Assembly: GCA_023955335.1 (NCBI GenBank)
Contig: JAGSGF010000026.1
Location: forward strand, 1-41,736
Source: Yoonia sp.
Lineage (GTDB): Bacteria > Pseudomonadota > Alphaproteobacteria > Rhodobacterales > Rhodobacteraceae
Direction of reading: 5' to 3'
Length of the DNA stretch: 41,736 nucleotides
Below, piece after piece: positions 24,753-31,701 of this stretch (positions are counted from its first letter, which is position 1; every line of letters begins with the position of its first letter). The position numbers and the translations under genes were made by a program. Below the pieces are notes generated by a model, which saw only the letters and a program-made list of their open reading frames with translations, was not told where the DNA came from and made no database searches.

Positions 24753-26764
24753 TGGCTTGTCCTTATCAGGGCGTCGGCTGCGATGGCTGAATCGGGTGTG
24801 CAGATGAGCGGATTGATTTCAATCTCTTGCAGGTGATCCACATTGGCAAGGACGTAGTCTTGCACGGCCATAATCGCGCGCATAATCGCGTCTATGTCTG
24901 CTGCAGGTGCTCCGCGATACCCATGCAGCAATTTGTGGATTTTAAGCCTTGTTAGACACTTATATATGCAAATTTCACTGCTTGGGACCAGAATGGACGC
25001 GCTGTCTTGCATCAGTTCGGTTAGTACTCCGCCTGCTCCGATTGTTAGCACGAAACCATGTGCCGGGTCTTTGATGACACCGATCAATAGCTCGGCGACG
25101 GTCCCAGTGATCATTTCTTCAATGAGGAACTGCTCTGTGGGCATTGCGCTTGCCGCGGCTTGCACGGCGCGCATGTCTGGCAGGTTCAAGGTGACGGCAC
25201 CGGCTTCGGTTTTATGCGCGATACCGGCCCCTTTTAGGACCACAGGGAATGGCATGTCGGACAGGTCAATGTCAGCTATCGCGCCTGTCGTGCGTTGCTG
25301 CGGGATGCGCAAGCCGTATGCTGCTAGCGCTGTCTTTGCGGCAGCTTCTGTGAGCGTGGTGCCGATCTGTGCGGACGGCGCTGCACAAATGTCGATATCC
25401 AGATCGGTTGTAGGCAGCGCGATGGCGGCTTGGGTCGCCATCAATGCCTCGCGCAGACCAGACAATGGGATCACACCACCAGCCAGCAAGGTCGTTGCAA
25501 CATGTTCCGGCATCAGTTCCGGCAAGGTCGCGACCATGGCAACGTTGCCGCCGGTTTGTGCGCGTGTTGCACGTGCCGCGTCGACCGCGCAATCCCAATC
25601 AGCAGGGTCGCAGCGGTCTGCCCTTGGAAAGTCGACGATAAGCATGGTTAAGCTTAAATCAGGGTCTATCATGGCGGAAAAGGCTGCTGTCATCGCTGCT
25701 GTGTCTCGCCAAACATAGGTGTGGTAGTCCAGCGGATTGGCCAATGCCACACGCGGGCCAAGTGCGGCAAACAGGGCGTCATGCTGTGTTTGGTTCAGTG
25801 GTGGGAAGGACAATCGTGTACCATGGGTCAGATCAGCTGCCAGCGATGCCTCGCCGCCAGAGCAGCTGATAGTCGCGATGTCGCCGTTTGCCAGTGGTCC
25901 GGTTACGTGCAGGATTTTGAGGGTTTCCAAAAACGTTGGAAGATCATCGACACGCGCGATCCCGAGCCGTTCGAGGACAGCGGCGGCACCAGCATCGTCC
26001 CCAGCAAGTGATGCAGTATGCGAGATCGTCGCGGCTTGTGCCTGAACCGATCGTCCAACTTTGATCGCCACCAGTGGGATGTTTTTCGCCCGTGCGAGCC
26101 GTGCAAGGTTTTGCCATTTTGCCAGATCGCCGAACCCTTCGATGTGCAGGCCAATGGCGGTCACGCGTGAGTCATCAAGCAGCCCCAGCGCGATGTCGGC
26201 TTGCGTTGTTTGGGCTTGATTGCCGCAGGTCACCACATAGCTGATCGGCAAGGCGCGCGATTGCATCGTCAGGTTAATCGCGATGTTGGACGATTGGGTC
26301 AGGATCGCCACGCCGCTGTCGACAGGTACGCATCCGTGTTGGTCAGGCCATAGGAGCGCACCGTCAAGGTTGTTGATCATCCCATAGCAATTTGGCCCTA
26401 GGATCGGCATGTCAGCGGCTGCCGTCAGCAACGCTGCATTGCGGTCGTCACCATCGCTGACCTCTGCGAAACCGGAGGCAAAACAAACCGCGCCGCCTGC
26501 GTTCATGTTCGACAGCTCAGCCACAATTTGGATGGTAGCATCGCGGTTAACGCCGATAAATGCGGCATCTGGCGCCATCGGAAGCGCTGCCAGATCGGGG
26601 AAAACTGCGCGGCCGTCGATCTGGCCTCCCTTGGGGTGGACCAGCCAGATTTCGCCGCCAAATGCAGATTTTGTCAGTTGTTCCAGAACAAGCCGACACC
26701 ACGCACCGCCGCCAATGATGGCAACCGATGACGGGCGCAGCAACCGAGACAGATCACGTGTCAT
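24749..26764 (-). CDS. Acetate-CoA ligase (NDP-forming) family acyl-CoA synthetase
   Basis: The 671-residue single-chain enzyme has a CoA-binding domain (1-130, VAIIGGGAWCR), a succinyl-CoA-ligase-like domain with the presumed phospho-His in TISHTASLAGDD (near 250), and a C-terminal ATP-grasp domain (about 460-671) with FPVVLKGAGIAHKTEAGAV. Members make acyl-CoA from a carboxylate with ATP and release ADP. In this operon it is the likely CoA-activating step. A stretch near residue 600 (ICIYKCLTRLKI) is unusual in codon use but the frame stays open. Confidence 0.88.
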   Translation of the reverse strand: MTRDLSRLLRPSSVAIIGGGAWCRLVLEQLTKSAFGGEIWLVHPKGGQIDGRAVFPDLAALPMAPDAAFIGVNRDATIQIVAELSNMNAGGAVCFASGFAEVSDGDDRNAALLTAAADMPILGPNCYGMINNLDGALLWPDQHGCVPVDSGVAILTQSSNIAINLTMQSRALPISYVVTCGNQAQTTQADIALGLLDDSRVTAIGLHIEGFGDLAKWQNLARLARAKNIPLVAIKVGRSVQAQAATISHTASLAGDDAGAAAVLERLGIARVDDLPTFLETLKILHVTGPLANGDIATISCSGGEASLAADLTHGTRLSFPPLNQTQHDALFAALGPRVALANPLDYHTYVWRDTAAMTAAFSAMIDPDLSLTMLIVDFPRADRCDPADWDCAVDAARATRAQTGGNVAMVATLPELMPEHVATTLLAGGVIPLSGLREALMATQAAIALPTTDLDIDICAAPSAQIGTTLTEAAAKTALAAYGLRIPQQRTTGAIADIDLSDMPFPVVLKGAGIAHKTEAGAVTLNLPDMRAVQAAASAMPTEQFLIEEMITGTVAELLIGVIKDPAHGFVLTIGAGGVLTELMQDSASILVPSSEICIYKCLTRLKIHKLLHGYRGAPAADIDAIMRAIMAVQDYVLANVDHLQEIEINPLICTPDSAIAADALIRTSQ

Positions 26765-26769
26765 CGACG

Positions 26770-27930
26770 TTATGCGCCAAGTGGGCGGCGCAAATCACGG
26801 CTGATGATATGCCGCTGGATTTCAGATGTGCCGTCCCAGATCCGTTCGACCCGCGCGTCCCGCCAAAAGCGCTCGAGTGGGAAATCTTCCATAAGGCCCA
26901 TGCCACCATGCACTTGGATTGCGGCATCGGTCACCCTTGCCAGCATTTCAGACGCATAGAGTTTCGCGCTGGCAATCTCGCGGTTGGCCGGGATGCCTTT
27001 GTCGAGCCGATCAGCAGCGGCGATCGTCAACAGGTCTGCGGCGTCAATTTCTGTGATCATGTCTGCAAGCTGAAAGCTTACCCCTTGGAATTTACCGATG
27101 GGTTGCCCGAATTGTTCGCGGTCCGCAGCGTAGTGCAGCGCATAGTCAAAGGCGCGTCGGGCGCGCCCCACGCACATTGTCGCCACCGTGATCCGTGTTG
27201 CGTAAAGCCAGTCGTTCATGACCGCAAAGCCGCCGTCGACGTCGCCCAATACCTGCGCATCAGGCAGACGGCAGTCGTCAAAATCGAGGATCATGTTCTT
27301 GTAGCCACGGTGGCTGACGGATTTATACCCATCGCGGATTGTGAAGCCCGGCGTGCCCCGATCCACAAGGAATGTGGTAATCCGTTTCTTTGGGCCGCGG
27401 GGCGTATCGTCTTCGCCTGTGGCGACGAAAACGATGATGAAGTCCGCATGTTCAGCGCCAGAGATGAAATGTTTCGTGCCGTTCAAAACCCAATCGCCGC
27501 CGTCCCGCACGGCGCTGCATTTCATGCCTCGGATATCCGACCCTGCACCCGGTTCGGTCATGGCGAGCGCATCCATCCGTTCGCCGCGCACAGCGGGCAT
27601 CAGGTAGCGGTCAATCTGTTCGTCTTGGCAGGCCATTAGGATGTTCTGTGGGCGTCCGAAGAAATGGTTTAGCGCCATAGACCCGCGTCCAAGTTCCCGT
27701 TCGACGATTGCGAAATCCACGTGGGACAGCCCAGCGCAACCAACGCTTTCTGGGAAATTACAGGCGTAGAACCCAAGGTTCAGGGTCTTTTGTTTGATGT
27801 CTTGCGCAATCTCAGCGGGGACTTCGCCGGTCCGTTCCACGAGGTCTTCGTGTGGATAAATCTCTTTTTCCACGAAGGAGCGTACGGTGTCCGCAATCAT
27901 TTGGGACTCGTCTGATAAGCCATAGATCAT
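26770..27930 (-). CDS. Acyl-CoA dehydrogenase
   Basis: The 386-residue FAD enzyme has the three ACAD domains, with ALAMTEPGAGSDIRG and WVLNGTKHFISGAEHAD binding FAD and substrate and RDREQFGQPI-like AADREQFGQPIGKFQ in the C-domain. Near the C-terminus it has WDGTSEIQR. Most ACADs have Glu where Asp366 is here (the WEGT/YEGT position, the base in medium-chain enzymes), so the base may be Asp or lie elsewhere. AAAGGA precedes the ATG. It is 5 bp before the acyl-CoA synthetase gene, and would give an enoyl-CoA for the CaiD-type hydratase. Confidence 0.9.
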   Translation of the reverse strand: MIYGLSDESQMIADTVRSFVEKEIYPHEDLVERTGEVPAEIAQDIKQKTLNLGFYACNFPESVGCAGLSHVDFAIVERELGRGSMALNHFFGRPQNILMACQDEQIDRYLMPAVRGERMDALAMTEPGAGSDIRGMKCSAVRDGGDWVLNGTKHFISGAEHADFIIVFVATGEDDTPRGPKKRITTFLVDRGTPGFTIRDGYKSVSHRGYKNMILDFDDCRLPDAQVLGDVDGGFAVMNDWLYATRITVATMCVGRARRAFDYALHYAADREQFGQPIGKFQGVSFQLADMITEIDAADLLTIAAADRLDKGIPANREIASAKLYASEMLARVTDAAIQVHGGMGLMEDFPLERFWRDARVERIWDGTSEIQRHIISRDLRRPLGA

Positions 27931-27936
27931 GTGTGG

Positions 27937-28908
27937 TCAGGTCCTTTTGCGGGCCGCCAAACGGGCGCGCATTTTGTCTTTTGATGCGGAGGTTCCGTCG
28001 TGGAACGACCCGAACCATTTGTCCCATGGCACGTCAAGATTGCCGTAGTTACATTCGAAATACCGATGATGGATTTGGTGGTGAAACGTACCAAGGTTCA
28101 CGCGCTTTTTGTTGCGGAACCATAGCCCTTCAAATCCTGTGTGCGTGGTCACAGCAAGCAGCGCATAGAACATCAGGTGAAAGATAAGATGTACCGGGTG
28201 TGTCGCCACGACGAAGTGGATGATCACGGTCCCAAAATAGAATAGGTGTTCGATGGGGTGCATCGACAGCCCCGACCAAGGCCCCACGTCAGTGTTGCGG
28301 TGATGCAGCGCGTGAAACCGGTAAAGCGCGTTTGTGTGCAGCAGCCGGTGAATCCAGTAGAAATAAAAGCTTTCCCAGATGGGGATCAGGAAGAAGATCG
28401 CGATGAACCAGACGCGGTTCTCGCCCCATGTCAGGGTCCCTGCGTATCCGTTTGCCATGCTCCACCAAATAAGCGCTTCGAGCGCGGACCAGATTGTCAC
28501 GCCCGATGCCAGTGACCATGTCATGTTGTCGAGCACTTGCGAGTTGAAGGTGAACATCCGTCCTTTGCGTGGAAATGGGCGGGGGTCGTATTTCTTGTTG
28601 TCGCCTTGCATCGCGTAGGCGTGAAACCATAGGTGAAGTGACCCTGCAACAGCGCATAAAACGATGAAATTACGCGCAAAGATAAGACCAACCCAGCCGA
28701 TGCTGAATGTCTCAGTTTGCGCGAGTGTTGGGCTTGCCCAGAAATAGCTAGCGACCGCAAGGCCCACGATGCACAGGTTGATCGTGATGATGAACCAGCT
28801 GTCAAAATACCACCGGAACGCAGCCAATGGTTTGACAGGCCATTGCCATAGAGGTGACACTTGGATCGGCACGTCAGGTGCGTGGTTCCATTCTTGTCTA
28901 TTTGTCAA
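27937..28908 (-). CDS. Sterol desaturase / fatty acid hydroxylase family membrane protein
   Basis: The 323-residue membrane protein carries the histidine boxes of the di-iron hydroxylase family: HRLLH, HALHH and HQIHH, plus extra His in HPIEH and HTGFEG. Four to six membrane helices precede and separate them. Family members use O2 to hydroxylate or desaturate lipids, carotenoids or alkylglycerol ethers; the substrate here is unknown. It starts with TTG at 28908 after GAAGGG and overlaps the aldolase-like gene by 11 bp. No ATG lies in the plausible start region. It lies 6 bp before the ACAD gene, in the same operon. Confidence 0.86.
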   Translation of the reverse strand: MTNRQEWNHAPDVPIQVSPLWQWPVKPLAAFRWYFDSWFIITINLCIVGLAVASYFWASPTLAQTETFSIGWVGLIFARNFIVLCAVAGSLHLWFHAYAMQGDNKKYDPRPFPRKGRMFTFNSQVLDNMTWSLASGVTIWSALEALIWWSMANGYAGTLTWGENRVWFIAIFFLIPIWESFYFYWIHRLLHTNALYRFHALHHRNTDVGPWSGLSMHPIEHLFYFGTVIIHFVVATHPVHLIFHLMFYALLAVTTHTGFEGLWFRNKKRVNLGTFHHQIHHRYFECNYGNLDVPWDKWFGSFHDGTSASKDKMRARLAARKRT

Positions 28909-29638
28909 AGTCAGACCCTTCGTCGGTCAGGATCGCCTTGAGCTCGGACAGGTGCCGCTCGTCTTGTTCTGGATAGTCCGCCAGTTCTTGGCTTGTCTTG
29001 GCCGCGATGTCATGTGGGATGACCCGCAGGGGCTGTCCGGTTTGCAGCGCCCGAATGTACGTTTCGCAGGCTCGTTCGAAATAATAGAGCCTATTAAAGG
29101 TTTCCGCGACCGTATCGCCGATAATCATGATGCCATGGTTGCCCATAATCATGACCTTATCCTTGGGGTCCGATAGCAGTGTCGCGCAGCGCGCTCCTTC
29201 TTCCTCAAACGCCAAACCGCCGTAGTTTTCGTCGACTACGTGTCGTCCGTAGAACGTGCAGGCGTTCTGGTCTATTGGCGGCAAGCGGCTGTCGGCGAGT
29301 GTCGCCAAAACAGTCGCGTGAATCGAATGCACATGCATGCAGCACCGCGCATGTGGCACATCGCGGTGGATGCCACCATGGAGGCCCCACGCTGTGGGGT
29401 CGGGCGCATTTGGTCCTGTCAGCGTGTCAGGATCATTGGCGTCGACGATGATCATATCGCTTGCTTTGATCCGGCTGAAATGTGCCTGATTGGGGTTCAT
29501 CAGGAACTTGGTCCCATCATCATTGATCGCGAGGCTAAAGTGATTGGCGACCCCTTCGTGCATGTTCAGCCGTGCGGTCCACCGAAAAGCGGCGGCCAGA
29601 TCAACCCGTTCTTGCCAAAATTCCATGTTGTCGCGCAT
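28898..29638 (-). CDS. Class II aldolase/adducin family protein
   Basis: The 246-residue protein has the metal-binding HVHS pair (CCMHVHSIHATV) and a third His in GNHGIMIIG, as in fuculose-phosphate aldolases. At the position where aldolases have the catalytic Glu (SEWPLH-type) it has TAWGLH, so the acid is missing; a related group with TAW is common and may not be aldolases. AGGGGAAAC precedes ATG 29638; a TTG further upstream is unlikely. It is the first gene of the five-gene operon and is divergent from the sugar dehydrogenase gene. Confidence 0.82.
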   Translation of the reverse strand: MRDNMEFWQERVDLAAAFRWTARLNMHEGVANHFSLAINDDGTKFLMNPNQAHFSRIKASDMIIVDANDPDTLTGPNAPDPTAWGLHGGIHRDVPHARCCMHVHSIHATVLATLADSRLPPIDQNACTFYGRHVVDENYGGLAFEEEGARCATLLSDPKDKVMIMGNHGIMIIGDTVAETFNRLYYFERACETYIRALQTGQPLRVIPHDIAAKTSQELADYPEQDERHLSELKAILTDEGSDFDK

Positions 29639-29779
29639 GACTGTTTCCCCTTGATGTTTGATCAACAGTTGCAGTGCATCAACGTTCAATCAAGTCTGAA
29701 TGCGACATCTGCGCGGTACTTGATCATTCGATTGATATGGGGGATGCCTGATGTGGATAGCCGCAATAGGAGCCGCGCC
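29639..29779. promoter_or_regulatory. Divergent intergenic region with repeated TTGAT/ATCAA
   Basis: This 141-bp space separates the aldolase-like and sugar dehydrogenase genes. The pentamer TTGAT (or ATCAA) occurs at 29651, 29658 (as the palindrome TTGATCAA, 29658-29665), 29678, 29689, 29720 and 29732. An inverted pair ATCAAGT (29689-29695) and ACTTGAT (29718-29724) has a 22-nt spacer. ACTGTT/AACAGT (29640-29645, 29664-29669) could form a stem near the aldolase ribosome site. These may be operator sites for a regulator such as the nearby TetR protein. No clear -35/-10 pair was found. Confidence 0.4.
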
Positions 29780-30691
29780 ATGGAACAGCTAATTTGCCTC
29801 GTCGGGATCGGAAAGATCGCCATTGATCAGCACGTTCCTGCCATCGCTGCGAGCAGTGACTGGACCTTGGCTGCAACCGTCAGCCGTGCGGGGACTGTTG
29901 ATGGTGTTTCATCCTATTCAGATTTCGATGCAATGCTCGCGGCGCGTCAAGACATTCGGACCATTTCATTGTGTCTGCCGCCTGTCCCGCGCTATGACTA
30001 TGCCGCGCGCGCGATTGCGGCTGGCCGTCATGTGATGCTGGAAAAGCCACCCGGTGCCACATTGGCCGAGGTGCAGGATTTGCAGGCGATGGCTGCCGCC
30101 CAAGGCCTGACACTTTATACAACCTGGCACAGTCGCATGGCCAAGGGCGTTGCTGCTGCAAAGGCATTTCTGTTGGATAAGACCGTCACAGGCGGTCATA
30201 TAGATTGGAAGGAAAATGTGCGCCGTTGGCACCCTGACCAAGACTGGATTTTTGAACCAGGCGGCATGGGTGTATTTGACCCGGGCAGCAACGCCTTGTC
30301 GATCTTGACCGATGTTCTGCCAGCCCCTGTACACATCAAAAGCGCCGAGTTGCGGTTTCCAGAGAACAAGTTCACGCCAATCGCGGCGTCTGTTCAGTTT
30401 AGTGGTGATCTGACGATGGAACTGGACTGGCTAAAGGAAGGCCACCAGATGTGGGAGATAACCTTACGTGCCGGCGATGATGTCGTGACGCTGCTGGAGG
30501 GTGGCAACCGCTGCATCATCAATGATCTGGAGGTCGCGGGAACGACGTTGGAAGAATACCCGGCACTTTATCATCATATGGCAACGCTTGTGCGCGAAGG
30601 CCGGTCCGATGTGGATCTGGCACCAATGGTGCATGTGTCGGATGCCATGACATTGGGTAAGCGTATCAACGTCGCCCCATTTTCGTTTTAG
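29780..30691 (+). CDS. Gfo/Idh/MocA sugar 1-dehydrogenase (L-arabinose/D-galactose type)
   Basis: The 303-residue NAD(P) oxidoreductase has the Rossmann motif GIGKIAIDQH (9-18) and the EKPP motif with catalytic Lys89. The blocks TTWHSRMAKGV and WHPDQDWIFEPGGMGVFDPGSNALSI resemble the L-arabinose/D-galactose 1-dehydrogenase of Azospirillum. It would oxidise an aldose at C1 to the lactone. AGGAG lies 5-9 nt before ATG 29780; a longer frame from 29240 would overlap the divergent gene and is rejected. No lactonase or dehydratase gene follows, so the rest of an oxidative sugar pathway must be elsewhere. Confidence 0.85.
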   Translation: MEQLICLVGIGKIAIDQHVPAIAASSDWTLAATVSRAGTVDGVSSYSDFDAMLAARQDIRTISLCLPPVPRYDYAARAIAAGRHVMLEKPPGATLAEVQDLQAMAAAQGLTLYTTWHSRMAKGVAAAKAFLLDKTVTGGHIDWKENVRRWHPDQDWIFEPGGMGVFDPGSNALSILTDVLPAPVHIKSAELRFPENKFTPIAASVQFSGDLTMELDWLKEGHQMWEITLRAGDDVVTLLEGGNRCIINDLEVAGTTLEEYPALYHHMATLVREGRSDVDLAPMVHVSDAMTLGKRINVAPFSF

Positions 30692-31287
30692 GGCGCAAGC
30701 AATCTGCGGAGCGTGTGATTTAGAAATATTGCAGCCCCAGGATAGGGGTCGTCGGACCCTAGCACGGCGCGAACTTGCACATCAAAATCGGCGTAGTGCT
30801 GTGTTTGTGCCCAAATCAAGAATATCAGGTGATACGGGTCTATTGCAGCGATTTTTCCGTCATTGGCCCATGTTTGGATGACCGTTGCTTTTTCATCTAC
30901 CAATGATTGGAGCGCAGGAAATGTGTACGCCAATCGCGGTGCGCCTTGCAGGATTTCGTTGGCAAATAACCTGCTTTCACGCGGATAGTCGCGGCTAAGG
31001 TCTAGTTTGCGCTGCGCATAGGTCAGGATTTCCGTGATTGGATCGCCATTGGCGTTCATGTCCCTCAAGGGATCGAGCCAAAGGTCCAGTAAAGATGCAA
31101 GCACCTCTTGGTGGATCGCTTCTTTTGATGGGAAATAATACAGCAAGTTTGGTTTTGACAAGCCAGCCGCTGTCGCGATCTGGTCAACAGTGGCACCGCG
31201 GAACCCAAATTGTGAAAAGACGTTTAGTCCCGCTGTCAGGATCGTGGAACGGTTCTTTTGCTGTATGCGGGTCGCTGGTTTTGTCAT
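30688..31287 (-). CDS. TetR-family regulator (RutR-like C-domain)
   Basis: The 199-residue protein has the TetR helix-turn-helix (GATVDQIATAAGLSKPNLLYYF, about 30-50) and a C-terminal half resembling the YcdC/RutR type (LDLSRDYPRESRLFANEILQGAP). RutR controls pyrimidine use in E. coli, so a link to the hydantoinase-like gene across the divergent gap is possible but unproven; it may equally control the acyl-CoA operon. ATG 31287 is used; an upstream ATG at 31353 would read through a long leader. It is convergent with the sugar dehydrogenase gene, and their stops overlap by 4 bp. Confidence 0.85.
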   Translation of the reverse strand: MTKPATRIQQKNRSTILTAGLNVFSQFGFRGATVDQIATAAGLSKPNLLYYFPSKEAIHQEVLASLLDLWLDPLRDMNANGDPITEILTYAQRKLDLSRDYPRESRLFANEILQGAPRLAYTFPALQSLVDEKATVIQTWANDGKIAAIDPYHLIFLIWAQTQHYADFDVQVRAVLGSDDPYPGAAIFLNHTLRRLLAP

Positions 31288-31406
31288 ATTCAATCCATCG
31301 TGGCACAGTTTTATTCTGATGGCACTGAAAACATGACAAGGACGTAGACTCAATGACGATCAGCTTGAACGATAACGAGATAACTGGCTGGCCCTGTAAT
31401 GTATCA

Positions 31407-31631
31407 GTGGCAAAAAGAAGCATGCTAATTGTGTTTGTCGTCCTGTCTGCATGTGCTCGCCCCGTGGTGGAGCCGTTGTTGTTGCCCCCATCCGTGGATG
31501 AAGCGATCCCGTCTGATATCGATCGGTCTGAAGTGAACCGCGATCCTGATGGTTGTTATTTCTATACCTTTGCCGCTGAGCTGTTTGTGGCCCGCGACCG
31601 GAGCGGCGCCCCGATTTGCATTACGACCTGA
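31407..31631 (+). CDS. Small putative lipoprotein
   Basis: A GTG at 31407 opens a 74-residue frame that begins with a basic KR and a hydrophobic segment ending in LSAC, a lipobox with the Cys to be lipidated. A start at ATG 31422 would remove the basic residues, and one at 31353 would add an unlikely leader. The mature part has Pro-rich and acidic stretches and two cysteines near the C-terminus (DGCYFYTF, PICITT). The family is unknown to me. It lies between the TetR gene (divergent) and the HyuA-like gene. Confidence 0.5.
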   Translation: MAKRSMLIVFVVLSACARPVVEPLLLPPSVDEAIPSDIDRSEVNRDPDGCYFYTFAAELFVARDRSGAPICITT

Positions 31632-31701
31632 CGTGTCGCATTTGGGATGGTCAGCTGCCCTAAAGAGTGGTTGTTTCTGCCAAATTTCTGAGGGCTTTTG
31701 A

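Noticed and set aside
24749..26764. Possible frameshift in the acyl-CoA synthetase near residue 600
   Set aside because: The unusual codon stretch keeps the frame open and the protein continues into normal ATP-grasp sequence.
29240..29779. N-terminal extension of the sugar dehydrogenase frame
   Set aside because: It overlaps the divergent aldolase-like gene; the AGGAG-preceded ATG at 29780 fits the Rossmann start.
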